In this document: piece after piece, positions 26,084-35,097 of the stretch | Numbering within the stretch: position 1 is the stretch's first letter | Layout: each line of letters begins with the position of its first letter | Source: Nitratireductor alexandrii | GTDB lineage: Bacteria; Pseudomonadota; Alphaproteobacteria; Rhizobiales; Rhizobiaceae | NCBI RefSeq assembly: GCF_004000215.1 | Contig: NZ_RBVY01000003.1 | Span: 166,969 to 230,968 of the forward strand | DNA length: 64,000 nucleotides | Reading direction: 5' to 3' | Made by a program: the position numbers and the translations under genes | The notes under the pieces: generated by a model | Database searches by the model: none | Seen by the model: only the letters and a program-made list of their open reading frames with translations | Told to the model about the DNA's origin: nothing

Positions 26084-26746
26084 ATGACCGAAAAACCGCC
26101 CAATCGCTGCCGCCTCGTGCTGATCGCGCCGCAGTCGCGCGATCTCGATACGCTGGCCGCGCGGATCGAGAAGGCCTGTGCCGGCGGTGACGTGGCCTCC
26201 CTCATTCTGCCGCAGTTCGACATGCTTGAAGGCGAATTCCAGCACCTCGCCGAACGGATCGTCCCGCTCACCCAGGCGCGCGGCATCGCAGTGGTGATCG
26301 CCGGAGCGCCGCGCATTGCCGCACGCACCAAGGCCGACGGCATTCACGTCGACGGCGCCACTGCCGATCTCGCCGACGCCATCGGCCGCTATCAGCCGGC
26401 GATGATGGTCGGTGCCGGCGGCGCGCGCGATCGCGACCGTGCGCTGGAACTGGGCGAATTGCGTCCGGACTATCTGTTCTTCGGCCGCTTCGGCTACGAT
26501 TCCAAGCCGGATCCGCATCCCCGCAATCTGGCGCTCGGCCGCTGGTGGTCGGAGATGGTAGAGATTCCGTGCCTCGTGCTTGCCGGTAGCCGCATCGACT
26601 CGGTTGTCGAGGTCGCGCGGACCGGTGCGGAATTCGTCGCCGCAAGCGCGGCCGTGTTTGCCGACGGCCCCGATCCGCAGGCAGCCGTTGCCGAAATCAA
26701 CCGCATGCTCGACGAAACCGCTTTCGCCCACGAGACGCCCCGATGA
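26084..26746 (+). CDS. ThiE-like thiamine phosphate synthase family protein
   Basis: The product has about 220 aa from ATG 26084, which has GGAG 9 bases upstream; ATGs at 26060 and 26078 are possible. The (beta/alpha)8 fold of ThiE is suggested by ARGIAVVIAGAPRIAARTKADGIHVDG, MMVGAGGARDRDRALELGE and DYLFFGRFGYDSKPDPHPRN. The sequence is divergent and several substrate residues of true ThiE are not evident, so it may not make thiamine phosphate. It overlaps the SEL1 gene by 4 bases and heads the run SEL1-efp-inositol monophosphatase. Confidence 0.75.
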   Translation: MTEKPPNRCRLVLIAPQSRDLDTLAARIEKACAGGDVASLILPQFDMLEGEFQHLAERIVPLTQARGIAVVIAGAPRIAARTKADGIHVDGATADLADAIGRYQPAMMVGAGGARDRDRALELGELRPDYLFFGRFGYDSKPDPHPRNLALGRWWSEMVEIPCLVLAGSRIDSVVEVARTGAEFVAASAAVFADGPDPQAAVAEINRMLDETAFAHETPR

Positions 26747-27705
26747 GAAGCCGGCATCCCCTCGCCGCGTTGCTTTTCGCCGCGCTGCCGCTCGTTGCCT
26801 CGCCGGCGGCCGGCGCCGATGGCGACCGCGCGGGCGAAGCCGACAAACCGTCCGTCGACCTACAGCGCTTCGGCGAAAAACAAAGCGACCCGGCCTTCGG
26901 CGCCTACCAGCGCGGTCTCTACATCACCGCCTACAATCTCGCCCTGCCGCGCGCAAAGGACGGAGACGCCGCCGCCCAAGCGCTGGTCGCCGAAATCCTG
27001 TCGCGCGGGCTTGGCCTGCCACGCGACCCGGCCGAGGCGGCCAAATGGTACGGCAAGGCGGCGGAGGCCGGCATCGCCGAGGCGCAGTTCCAATACGCAT
27101 TGGTCCTTTCCGACGGCAAATATGCCGGGCCCGATCCAGACCGCGCCTTCGAGTTGATGCAGGCGGCGGCCGACGCCGGCAACCGGCTGGCAATGTTCAA
27201 TTTCGCGCAGATGCTGATCAATCGAGAAGCCGGCGGAACGGGCCTCGCCAAGGCGGTACCCTATTATGAAAAGGCCGCGGAAGCCGGCCTGCCAGACGCC
27301 CAGTACGCCATGGCCCAGCTCTACGCGAACGGCGCCGCCGGCCGCCCGCGCGACGAGGCGCGTGCCCGCGAATATCTGATCCTGGCCGCGCGCCAGAACT
27401 ACGACACCGCGCAGCTCGATCTCGGCACCTGGCTGGTGGAGGGCCGTGGCGGCGAGCGCGACTACGAAGCCGGTTTCGGCTGGATGAAGCGCGCGGCCGA
27501 AAGCGGCAATGTCGCGGCCCGCAACCGCCTCGCCAAGCTTTATGTGCACGGCCTGGGCACCGAGCCCGACCCGATCGAGGCGGCGGCCTGGTACATCACC
27601 GCCCGCCGGGCCGGCCTGCGCGATCGCGACATGGACGACTTTCTCCAGGGCCTGACCACCGACGAGCAAAAAAAGGCGATCGAGCGGGCCAACCGCCTGC
27701 GCTGA
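26743..27705 (+). CDS. SEL1-like repeat (TPR-type) secreted protein
   Basis: The product has 320 aa. A signal peptide covers about 1-26. At least five SEL1 repeats follow, for example 'GLPRDPAEAAKWYGKAAEAG', 'AMFNFAQMLINREAGGTG', 'AVPYYEKAAEAGLPDAQYAM' and 'AARNRLAKLYVHGLGTEPDP'. Such solenoids bind partner proteins in the periplasm; in rhizobia some act in exopolysaccharide or envelope control, but no specific role can be claimed. The start overlaps the ThiE-like stop (ATGA), so the two are co-translated. Confidence 0.85.
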   Translation: MRSRHPLAALLFAALPLVASPAAGADGDRAGEADKPSVDLQRFGEKQSDPAFGAYQRGLYITAYNLALPRAKDGDAAAQALVAEILSRGLGLPRDPAEAAKWYGKAAEAGIAEAQFQYALVLSDGKYAGPDPDRAFELMQAAADAGNRLAMFNFAQMLINREAGGTGLAKAVPYYEKAAEAGLPDAQYAMAQLYANGAAGRPRDEARAREYLILAARQNYDTAQLDLGTWLVEGRGGERDYEAGFGWMKRAAESGNVAARNRLAKLYVHGLGTEPDPIEAAAWYITARRAGLRDRDMDDFLQGLTTDEQKKAIERANRLR

Positions 27706-27810
27706 ACCGCCCGTCGCACCGCTTCGTCTTGCCTCTCCGGCGGAATTGTGTTCTTGGAAGCCGCGAAAAGGCGCCGCCTGCGCCACAAGGCATTTTCTGG
27801 ATTTGAACGC

Positions 27811-28374
27811 ATGAAGATCAACGGCAACGAAATCCGCCCCGGCAACGTGATCGAGCACAATGGCGGGCTGTGGGTCGCGGTGAAGACCAACGCCGTCAAG
27901 CCCGGCAAAGGCGGCGCCTACAACCAGGTCGAGCTGAAGAACCTGATCGACGGGACCAAACTCAACGAACGCTTTCGCGCCGCCGAGACGGTTGAACGGG
28001 TCCGGCTCGAGCAGAAGGATTTCACCTATCTCTACCAGCAGGACGAATCGCTGGTGTTCATGGATGCCGAAACCTACGAACAGCTCGAACTGCAGAAGGA
28101 TTTCGTCGGCGACCGTTCCTCCTTCCTGCAGGACGGCATGACGGTGACGGTCGAGCTCTATCAGGAAAAGCCGATCGGCGTTTCGCTGCCCGACCAGGTG
28201 ACGCTGACGATCGCGGAGGCCGACCCGGTGGTCAAGGGCCAGACCGCGGCATCGTCCTACAAACCTGCCATGCTCGAAAACGGCGTTCGCGTCATGGTGC
28301 CGCCCTTCATCGAGTCGGGCGAACGCATCGTGGTCGACACCAACGAGATCACCTATATCCGCCGCGCCGACTGA
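27811..28374 (+). CDS. efp: Translation elongation factor P
   Basis: The product has 187 aa from the ATG at 27811, full length. Three beta-barrel domains are present: a KOW-like N-terminus ([20 protein letters not shown]), the loop [10 protein letters not shown] with Lys33 as the position that is modified in many bacteria, and the C-terminal EF-P signature ([20 protein letters not shown]). EF-P relieves ribosome stalling at polyproline. The host makes several Pro-rich proteins in this window (TolA and the membrane protein at 5382). No EpmA or EpmB modifier is nearby. Confidence 0.97.
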   Translation: MKINGNEIRPGNVIEHNGGLWVAVKTNAVKPGKGGAYNQVELKNLIDGTKLNERFRAAETVERVRLEQKDFTYLYQQDESLVFMDAETYEQLELQKDFVGDRSSFLQDGMTVTVELYQEKPIGVSLPDQVTLTIAEADPVVKGQTAASSYKPAMLENGVRVMVPPFIESGERIVVDTNEITYIRRAD

Positions 28375-28401
28375 CGGCGTCCGCGAAGAAAGTCCAGTCC
28401 A

Positions 28402-29202
28402 ATGGCGCGTTCCGCGATCATCAACGTCATGGTGCAGGCCGCGGTCAAGGCCGGCCGCTCGCTCGCGCGCGACTTCGGCGAGGTGCAGAACCTGCAGGTT
28501 TCGCTGAAAGGGCCCGGCGACTATGTCAGCCAGGCCGACCGCCGCGCCGAGGAAATCGTGCATACCGAACTCGCGCGCGCCCGGCCCGGCTATGCCTTCC
28601 TGATGGAGGAGCGGGGCGCGATCGACGGCGACGACAACCAGCATCGCTGGATCGTCGATCCGCTCGACGGCACGACCAATTTCCTGCACGGCATTCCGCT
28701 GTTCGCGGTCTCTATCGCGCTCGAACGCCAGGGCCAGCTCGTCGCCGGCCTGGTCTACAATCCGGCCATGGACGAACTCTACACCGCCGAACGCGGCGGC
28801 GGCGCCTTCATGAACGACCGCCGGTTGCGCGTCGCCGGCCGTTCGAAGCTCACAGACTGCGTGATCGGCACCGGCATCCCGCATCTCGGTCGCGGCCATC
28901 ACGGCACCGCGCTGATCGAGCTGCGCAATGTCATGGGCGAAAGCGCCGGCATCCGGCGCATGGGCGCGGCGGCGCTCGACCTTGCCTATGTGGCGGCCGG
29001 CCGCCTCGACGGCTTCTGGGAACACGGTCTGTCGGCCTGGGACATGGCCGCCGGGGCGCTCATGATCCGCGAGGCCGGCGGCTTCGTCACCGATTTCGAC
29101 GGTGGCGGGGATTTTCTCGACACCGGCTCGATCGTGGCCGGCAACGAGACGATCCACCGTGCCCTGTCAAAACAACTCAAGAAAACCCTGCCCGCGCGCT
29201 GA
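28402..29202 (+). CDS. suhB: Inositol monophosphatase family protein (SuhB-like)
   Basis: The product has 266 aa. Metal-site motifs are intact: MEERGAIDGD, then WIVDPLDGTTNFLHG, and WDMAAGALMIREAGG near the C-terminus. It removes phosphate from inositol monophosphate or a related sugar phosphate using Mg2+. In E. coli the homologue SuhB also has roles in ribosome assembly and transcription antitermination. It is 27 bases after efp and probably co-transcribed. The ThiE-like, SEL1, efp and inositol monophosphatase order is one I recall from rhizobial genomes. Confidence 0.9.
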   Translation: MARSAIINVMVQAAVKAGRSLARDFGEVQNLQVSLKGPGDYVSQADRRAEEIVHTELARARPGYAFLMEERGAIDGDDNQHRWIVDPLDGTTNFLHGIPLFAVSIALERQGQLVAGLVYNPAMDELYTAERGGGAFMNDRRLRVAGRSKLTDCVIGTGIPHLGRGHHGTALIELRNVMGESAGIRRMGAAALDLAYVAAGRLDGFWEHGLSAWDMAAGALMIREAGGFVTDFDGGGDFLDTGSIVAGNETIHRALSKQLKKTLPAR

Positions 29203-29304
29203 ACAGCCGGGGTGGGTCGCGCTTGGCCGGCGGGACCGGAAAAATTTCCCTGGCCGCGACATTCGCTCTACAGTCTCGTCACATCCGCCAGATAGTGTAA
29301 CGGC

Positions 29305-29991
29305 ATGGACGAGATGCAAAACGGCGAAGAGGCAGGGCTTCCCTTCCGCGGACGATTTCATCACAGCACCGCCGAACGCTGGGCGGACGGCATCGTGCAC
29401 GCCCTCGGCATCGTGCTGGCGATCGCCGCGGGCTCGACCCTGCTTGCCCTGTCGGCGTTCAGCACCGCACCGGCCGAATATGTCGCGGTGATCTTCTATG
29501 TCGCGTCGCTGCTGACTGTGTTTTCGGTCTCGTGCGCCTACAATCTGTGGCCGCTATCGCCGACCAAATGGGTTCTGCGTCGCTTCGACCACGCCGCTAT
29601 CTTTCTCTTGATCGCCGGCACCTACACACCGTTCCTGGCGCAACTCGCCGCCGGCACGGCAACCACGATGCTCGTCCTTGTGTGGACGGCCACGGCGCTG
29701 GGGGTTTCGGTCAAGCTTTTCCTGCCCGGTCGCTACGATCGTCTCGCCGTCGCCGTTTATCTGGCGATCGGCTGGAGCGGCATCGTCGTGGTCGGCGAAA
29801 TCGTCGACGTTCTGCCCTATTCGACCCTTTGGCTGGTCATCGCCGGCGGCGTGGCCTATTCGTCCGGCGTGCTGTTTTTCGCGTGGCAGAAATTGCGCTT
29901 CCAGTCCGCGGTCTGGCACGGTTTCGTGGTTTCGGGCGCCGGGCTACACCTGGCCGCGATGCTTGATCTGATGGTGATCAGCCGTTCGTGA
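29305..29991 (+). CDS. Hemolysin III family membrane protein (PAQR-like)
   Basis: The product has 228 aa with seven membrane helices. The family signature is seen in ADGIVHALGIVLAIAAGSTLL, SPTKWVLRRFDHAAIFLLIA and GTYTPF, and at the C-terminus in WHGFVVSGAGLHLAAML. The conserved Asp (RRFDHAAIFLLI) and His residues resemble the PAQR zinc site. Members such as TrhA influence membrane energy or lipid balance; hemolysis is not implied. No convincing ribosome site precedes the ATG; a Met three codons in is an alternative start. Confidence 0.88.
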   Translation: MDEMQNGEEAGLPFRGRFHHSTAERWADGIVHALGIVLAIAAGSTLLALSAFSTAPAEYVAVIFYVASLLTVFSVSCAYNLWPLSPTKWVLRRFDHAAIFLLIAGTYTPFLAQLAAGTATTMLVLVWTATALGVSVKLFLPGRYDRLAVAVYLAIGWSGIVVVGEIVDVLPYSTLWLVIAGGVAYSSGVLFFAWQKLRFQSAVWHGFVVSGAGLHLAAMLDLMVISRS

Positions 29992-30088
29992 CGCTTGGCG
30001 GCACCCGCCGCTGCAACTTTCAATTTCGTCACAATTCCGCTTAGGATCGCGCACACGATTTGGGCGGGATCGGATTCGAGGCTTGGCA

Positions 30089-31120
30089 ATGGCGTGGTTA
30101 CGAAATCTTGCGGAAGACGGGCTGTCGGGACAGGCCGACTATGACCCGCATAAATTGTCGAGTCCGCAGATCTTTCTGCTGTCCATGCTTATCTTCCTGG
30201 CGATCGCCGGTTTCGTCGCGGCCATTCTTTACCGGCAGATTTCCTCCGCCTTCGCCACGAATCCGGGCCTGAACGGCCTGATCCTGGGCGTTCTCGCCGT
30301 CGGCATCCTTTTGGTGTTCAGCCATGTGGTACGGCTTTTCCGCGAGGTGCGCTGGGTGAACTCGTTCCGCCTCGGCACCGAGACCGGCAACCCGGTGCTG
30401 CTGGCGCCGATGAAGGTGATGCTGAGCCGGTCCTCCGCGACGGCGCTGACCACCTTGTCGATGCGCTCGATTCTCGATTCGATCGCTACCCGGCTCGACG
30501 AGAGCCGTGACATTTCGCGTTATCTGATCGGCCTGCTGGTCTTTCTGGGTCTTCTCGGCACGTTTTGGGGCCTGTTGCAGACGATCGGCGCGATCGGCGA
30601 CACCATCCAGTCGCTCGACCCCGCCTCCGGCGACACCAACGACGTGCTCGACGCGCTGAAATCGGGCCTGGCCGCACCGCTGGCCGGCATGGGCACGGCG
30701 TTTTCCTCGTCGCTGTTCGGCCTGGCCGGCTCGCTGGTTCTCGGCTTTCTCGATTTGCAGGCCGGCCGCGCGCAAAATCGCTTCTACACCGAGCTTGAAA
30801 ACTGGCTGTCCTCGGTCACCGATCTCGATTCCGACACGGCGGTAGCCGCCGAAACCGCCACGGCCGGTTCCGCCGAGGAGATCCGCATGGTCGCCGAGCG
30901 GCTCCGCTCGCTGCAGGAGGCCGGCGGCTCGAGCCAACGCGTGGCGACCTCGATGGCGAGTCTGGCCGAAGGCATCTCCGGACTGGTCAAGAACATGCGC
31001 AACGAGCAGCAATTGATGCGCGACTGGGTCGAGGCGCAGTCGGAAGAGCAAAAGGCGACGCGCGCCGCCCTCGAAAAGATCGCCGACGCCCTCGATCACG
31101 ACAAGCAGGGAGCCGGCTGA
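30089..31120 (+). CDS. MotA/TolQ/ExbB-like proton channel protein
   Basis: The product has 343 aa from ATG 30089; a TTG two codons upstream is less likely. Four hydrophobic segments are visible, at about 27-50, 64-84, 150-176 and 195-222. The last two contain the proton-channel core (LGTFWGLLQTIGAIG and LAGMGTAFSSSLFGLAGSLVLGF). The C-terminal 100 residues are helical and may coil with the next protein. The downstream gene encodes a MotB/OmpA-like partner 1 base after its stop, so the pair should form an ion-driven motor acting on the cell wall. The pair is not flanked by flagellar genes. Confidence 0.85.
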   Translation: MAWLRNLAEDGLSGQADYDPHKLSSPQIFLLSMLIFLAIAGFVAAILYRQISSAFATNPGLNGLILGVLAVGILLVFSHVVRLFREVRWVNSFRLGTETGNPVLLAPMKVMLSRSSATALTTLSMRSILDSIATRLDESRDISRYLIGLLVFLGLLGTFWGLLQTIGAIGDTIQSLDPASGDTNDVLDALKSGLAAPLAGMGTAFSSSLFGLAGSLVLGFLDLQAGRAQNRFYTELENWLSSVTDLDSDTAVAAETATAGSAEEIRMVAERLRSLQEAGGSSQRVATSMASLAEGISGLVKNMRNEQQLMRDWVEAQSEEQKATRAALEKIADALDHDKQGAG

Positions 31121-31121
31121 G

Positions 31122-32153
31122 ATGGCCCTGGCGCGCGGCCGGCAGCGCAATCGCGGCGTCGACTACTGGCCGGGCTTCGTCGACGCGCTGTCGACGCTGC
31201 TGCTTGCCATCATGTTCCTGTTGTCGGTCTTCGTGCTGGCGCAGTTCCTGCTCAGCCGCGAAATCACCGGCAAGGACGCGGTCTTGAACCGCCTCAATTC
31301 GCAGATCAACGAACTGACCCAACTTCTCGCCCTCGAACGCTCCAACAATCAGGATTCGGAAGACCAGCTTGCCAATCTGCGCGCCTCGCTGGAGGCCACC
31401 CAGGCGGAACGCTCGCGGCTGGAGGAACTTTTGGCCGCCGGCACCGGCGCCGACCAGGCCGCCGAGGAGCGCATCGGCGCGCTGTCGGGCGCGCTCGACC
31501 AGGAGCGCCGCATCTCGCAGCGCGCGCTGTCGCAGGTCGAGTTGCTCAACCAGCAGATATCGGCCCTGCGCAAGCAGATCGCCGCGCTCGAGGACGCGCT
31601 CGAAGTGTCGGAGAAACGCGACCGCGAATCCAACGTCAAGATCGCCGATCTCGGGCGCCGCCTCAACGTCGCGCTGGCACAGCGCGTGCAGGAACTCAAC
31701 CGCTACCGCTCCGATTTCTTCGGCCGGCTGCGCGAGATCCTGTCCGACCGCGAGAATATCCGCATTGTCGGCGACCGCTTCGTCTTCCAGTCGGAGGTGC
31801 TGTTCGCCTCCGGCGCCGACGTCATCAACGAGGCCGGACGCGTGGAAATGAAAAAGCTCGCCGATGCCGTCCTCGATCTGCAAAGGGAAATCCCGCCGGA
31901 GATCAACTGGGTCCTGCGCGTCGACGGCCACACCGACAACGTGCCGCTGTCGGGCACGGGGCGCTATCGCGACAATTGGGAATTGTCGTCGGCGCGCGCG
32001 ACCTCGGTGGTCAAGTTCCTGATCGAGAACGGCGTCCCGGCCAACCGCCTGGTCGCGGCCGGCTTCGGCGAGTTCCAGCCGCTGGAGGAAGGCGACACAC
32101 CGGAGGTGCGCGCCCGCAACCGGCGCATCGAACTCAAACTGACCGAGCGGTAG
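31122..32153 (+). CDS. MotB/OmpA-like peptidoglycan-binding protein
   Basis: The product has 343 aa. One N-terminal membrane helix includes a MotB-type proton-path aspartate (WPGFVDALSTLLLAIMF, Asp21). A coiled coil of about 150 residues follows (about 50-200), then an OmpA-C domain (VLFASGADVINEAGR, DGHTDNVPLSGTGRY, ARNRRIELKLTER). It partners the preceding MotA/ExbB-like protein. The long coiled coil between membrane and wall-binding domain is reminiscent of GldM- or ZorB-type force arms, but there is no defence gene beside it and this pair is widespread in alphaproteobacteria, so a housekeeping envelope role is more likely. Confidence 0.88.
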   Translation: MALARGRQRNRGVDYWPGFVDALSTLLLAIMFLLSVFVLAQFLLSREITGKDAVLNRLNSQINELTQLLALERSNNQDSEDQLANLRASLEATQAERSRLEELLAAGTGADQAAEERIGALSGALDQERRISQRALSQVELLNQQISALRKQIAALEDALEVSEKRDRESNVKIADLGRRLNVALAQRVQELNRYRSDFFGRLREILSDRENIRIVGDRFVFQSEVLFASGADVINEAGRVEMKKLADAVLDLQREIPPEINWVLRVDGHTDNVPLSGTGRYRDNWELSSARATSVVKFLIENGVPANRLVAAGFGEFQPLEEGDTPEVRARNRRIELKLTER

Positions 32154-32157
32154 CGCC

Positions 32158-32520
32158 CTACCAGCCGGCGAGAAGAGCAAGCAGCGCCAAGGCGCCGGGG
32201 AGAGCCTGCATCAACAGGATCTTGCGCGACACCGTCGCCGCGCCGACCAGACCGGCGACCACCACGCAGCCGAGGAAGAACGCCTTGATGGCAAATCCCT
32301 CCGCGCCCAGCCACACGCCCCAGGCGAGACCGGCGGCCAGAAAGCCGTTGTAAAGGCCCTGATTGATCGCCAGCGCCTTAGACTGGGCGGAAAATTCGGC
32401 CGTGGTGCCGAACAGCTTGCGGCCGGCGGGCGTGTCCCACACGACCATCTCGAGATAGAGGAAATAGAGGTGAAGCAGGGCCACCAGGCCGCTCAGCACG
32501 GTCGCAATCATCGTCGACAT
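32158..32520 (-). CDS. DUF1304 membrane protein
   Basis: The product has 120 aa with four membrane helices. The family start is clear (LSGLVALLHLYFLYLEMVVW), followed by NQGLYNGFLAAGLAWG. DUF1304 proteins are small, widespread and without known function. It diverges from the FAD dehydrogenase gene (156 bases between starts) and converges on the OmpA-like gene with 4 bases between stops. The ATG at 32520 is the only sensible start. Confidence 0.85.
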   Translation of the reverse strand: MSTMIATVLSGLVALLHLYFLYLEMVVWDTPAGRKLFGTTAEFSAQSKALAINQGLYNGFLAAGLAWGVWLGAEGFAIKAFFLGCVVVAGLVGAATVSRKILLMQALPGALALLALLAGW

Positions 32521-32676
32521 CCGTTTTCCGCGAAAACGCCAGACCAAGCTTAGGCCGTTCGGGAACGAATGGAACCCGTTGCGCCAGAATGGCGGCAGGA
32601 CGATTGTCAGCCGGCCCAAATCGCCTACGATGACGGCAATGGGCGGCTCGACGCCGCGGCACGGAAAGGCAGCGAC

Positions 32677-34332
32677 ATGGCGACAGACGCGGATGCGATC
32701 ATCGTCGGCGGCGGACTGGCGGGGCTGGTGGCCGCCGCGGAGATCGCCGATGCCGGCAAACGCGTCATCATCCTCGACCAGGAGGGCGAGAATTCGCTCG
32801 GCGGCCAGGCCTTCTGGTCGCTCGGCGGTCTTTTTTTCGTCGACAGCCCCGAGCAGCGCCGGCTGCGCATCAAGGACAGCCGCGACCTCGCGCTGCAGGA
32901 CTGGCTCGGCTCGGCCGGGTTCGACCGGCAGGAAGATCACTGGCCGCGGCGATGGGCCGAAGCCTATATCGATTTCGCCGCCGGCGAGATGCGCCCCTGG
33001 CTGCACGCCATGGGCATGCGCTGGTTTCCGGTCGTCGGCTGGGCCGAACGGGGCGGCGGCTTCGCCGACGGCCACGGCAATTCGGTGCCACGTTTCCACA
33101 TCACCTGGGGAACCGGGCCCGGCGCCGTCGAACCGTTCGAGCGCCGCGTTCGCGCGCATGCCGCCGAAGGCCGCATCGTGCTGAAATTCCGCCACCGAGT
33201 CAGCCGTCTGGTCAGGACCAACGGCAGGGTCACCGGTGCCGCCGGCGAAATCCTCGAACCGTCCACGGTGGAGCGCGGCGAACGATCGAGCCGCACGGCC
33301 GTCGGCGATTTCGAGGTCACGGCCGGCGCGGTGGTCGTGGCCAGCGGCGGCATCGGCGGCGATTTCGACCTCGTGCGCAAGAACTGGCCGGTGGAACGGC
33401 TTGGCCTGCCGCCGGTCACCATGGTCGCCGGCGTGCCGCATCACGTCGACGGCCGCATGCTGGCGATCGCCAAGCAGGCCGGCGGCGCCGTCATCAACGC
33501 CGACCGGATGTGGCACTATACCGAGGGGGTGAAGAACTGGGCACCGATCTGGCCCAATCACGGCATCCGCATTCTGCCCGGCCCGTCTTCGCTGTGGCTC
33601 GACGCCACCGGCAACCGCCTGCCCGCGCCCTGCATGCCCGGCTTCGACACGCTCGCAACCTTGAAACACATCCTTTCGACCGGACACGACTATTCCTGGT
33701 TCATCCTGACCCAGAAAATCATCAAGAAGGAGTTCGCGCTTTCCGGTTCTGAGCAGAACCCCGATTTCACCGCCAAGAGCTGGCGCGCGGTGTTGAAAAG
33801 CCGGCGCGGCGCCGGCGCGCCACCGCCGGTCGAGGCCTTCAAGCAAAAAGGCGAGGATTTCGTCGTCCGAGACACGCTCGCCGAGCTGGTCGAAGCCATG
33901 AACGCGCTTACCGACGAAAAACTGCTCGATCCCGAGCGCATCAAGGCCCAGATCGAGGCCCGCGACCGCGAGATCGACAACCCGTTTTCCAAGGATGCCC
34001 AGATCACCGCCATTCGCGGCGCCCGCGCCTATCTCGGCGACAAGCTGATCCGCACGGCCGCGCCGCACAAGATGCTTGATCCGAAAAACGGTCCGCTGAT
34101 CGCGGTTCGCCTGCACGTGCTGACCCGCAAATCGCTCGGCGGGCTGCATACCGATCTCGACAGCCGCGTGCTCGACAGCGCCGGGAACCCGGTTCCCGGC
34201 CTCTATGCAGCCGGCGAGGTCGCCGGTTTCGGCGGCGGCGGTTATCATGGCTATAACGCGCTCGAAGGCACCTTTCTCGGCGGCTGCATCTTTTCCGGCC
34301 GCACCGCCGGGCGCCATATCGCCAGCGCCTGA
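32677..34332 (+). CDS. FAD-binding dehydrogenase (KstD/fumarate-reductase-type)
   Basis: The product has 551 aa from the ATG at 32677, where the Rossmann fold begins (DADAIIVGGGLAGLVAAAEI). An acidic ribose-binding strand (VIILDQEGENSLGGQAFWS) and the C-terminal FAD motif (GLYAAGEVAGFGGGGYHG, then GTFLGGCIFSGRTAG) mark the FAD_binding_2 family shared by 3-ketosteroid-delta-1-dehydrogenases and flavocytochrome c fumarate reductases. It likely removes hydride from a ring or carboxylic substrate. It heads a run with a GntR regulator (25 bases on) and a deiodinase-like nitroreductase. The substrate is unknown. Confidence 0.85.
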   Translation: MATDADAIIVGGGLAGLVAAAEIADAGKRVIILDQEGENSLGGQAFWSLGGLFFVDSPEQRRLRIKDSRDLALQDWLGSAGFDRQEDHWPRRWAEAYIDFAAGEMRPWLHAMGMRWFPVVGWAERGGGFADGHGNSVPRFHITWGTGPGAVEPFERRVRAHAAEGRIVLKFRHRVSRLVRTNGRVTGAAGEILEPSTVERGERSSRTAVGDFEVTAGAVVVASGGIGGDFDLVRKNWPVERLGLPPVTMVAGVPHHVDGRMLAIAKQAGGAVINADRMWHYTEGVKNWAPIWPNHGIRILPGPSSLWLDATGNRLPAPCMPGFDTLATLKHILSTGHDYSWFILTQKIIKKEFALSGSEQNPDFTAKSWRAVLKSRRGAGAPPPVEAFKQKGEDFVVRDTLAELVEAMNALTDEKLLDPERIKAQIEARDREIDNPFSKDAQITAIRGARAYLGDKLIRTAAPHKMLDPKNGPLIAVRLHVLTRKSLGGLHTDLDSRVLDSAGNPVPGLYAAGEVAGFGGGGYHGYNALEGTFLGGCIFSGRTAGRHIASA

Positions 34333-34356
34333 GTCCAGACGGGAAACACGACGCGC

Positions 34357-35040
34357 ATGACCAGCACCGCCGCCGCCTCGACGGTCGAGCAGATCGCGGC
34401 CCACATCACCGCGGCCGTGCGCGCCGGCCAGCTCTCACCCGGCCAACGGCTGACGGAAGCCGAATTTTCCTCCCGTCTCGGCGTGTCGCGATCGTCCGTG
34501 CGCGAGGCTTTCCGCCGGCTGACGGCGGACGGATTGCTGGCGCTCGCTCCGCATCGCGGCGTCACCGTTCGCCGGCTGACCCGCGACGAAGTCGACAATC
34601 TGTTCGCCGTGCGCGGTGCGCTCGAGGCATTGGCCGTGCGCCTGGCAACGCCCACGCTCAGCGCGGCCCCGGCGCGGCTCGTCGCGCTGCGCCGCGATCT
34701 GGACGCCGCCGCCGAGGCCAACGACATGCCCCGCTTTTCCGACCTCAACGCACGGTTTCACGCGCTTTTCACCGAAACCGCCGGCAACCCACTGCTCGCC
34801 GATACGCTCGCCAGGCTTTCGAATTCGATCTATTGGCTGCAATTTCGGGTAATGGTCGATCGGCGCGACATCTTCCGCACCAATCACGACCATGCCCGCA
34901 TCGCCGACGCGGTTGCGGCCGGCGACACGGCCGGCGCGGAGGCTGCGATGCTCGCCCATGTCGAGACCGCGCGCCGGCTGGTGCAATCCTTGGACGATAA
35001 TCATTTCGCGCACCGGGACGCCCAGGCCGGATCGGCTTGA
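34357..35040 (+). CDS. GntR-family (FadR/FCD) transcriptional regulator
   Basis: The product has 227 aa. The N-terminal winged helix-turn-helix spans about 10-75 (AEFSSRLGVSRSSVREAFRRL). The FCD effector domain spans about 80-210, with metal-ligand His residues in RFHALF, NHDHARI and MLAHVE. Such proteins usually repress a catabolic gene until an organic acid binds. Two tandem dyads of FCD-operator type lie 11-36 bases after its stop, directly before the nitroreductase gene, making that gene its likely target. It follows the FAD dehydrogenase by 24 bases. Confidence 0.92.
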   Translation: MTSTAAASTVEQIAAHITAAVRAGQLSPGQRLTEAEFSSRLGVSRSSVREAFRRLTADGLLALAPHRGVTVRRLTRDEVDNLFAVRGALEALAVRLATPTLSAAPARLVALRRDLDAAAEANDMPRFSDLNARFHALFTETAGNPLLADTLARLSNSIYWLQFRVMVDRRDIFRTNHDHARIADAVAAGDTAGAEAAMLAHVETARRLVQSLDDNHFAHRDAQAGSA

Positions 35041-35050
35041 CGTCCCTTTA

Positions 35051-35076
35051 ATTGCCAGACAATATTGTCCGACAAT
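35051..35076. promoter_or_regulatory. Tandem GntR-type operator (two 13-base dyads)
   Basis: ATTGCCAGACAAT (35051-35063) and ATTGTCCGACAAT (35064-35076) abut each other. The second is a perfect dyad around a central C, the first has one mismatched pair. The core TTGTC-N-GACAA fits operators of FadR/FCD regulators (T-GT-N-AC-A pattern). Position just after the GntR stop and 22 bases ahead of the nitroreductase GTG supports regulation of that gene by this GntR protein. Confidence 0.7.
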
Positions 35077-35097
35077 TTATATGACGTGGAGCGTAGC

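Noticed and set aside
26860..29157. A 765-codon minus-strand frame over SEL1, efp and the phosphatase gene
   Set aside because: Antisense to three certain genes; composition is that of a shadow frame.
31122..32153. The MotA/MotB-like pair as a Zorya-type defence system
   Set aside because: No helicase, nuclease or other defence gene follows; flanking genes are housekeeping and the pair is common in alphaproteobacteria.
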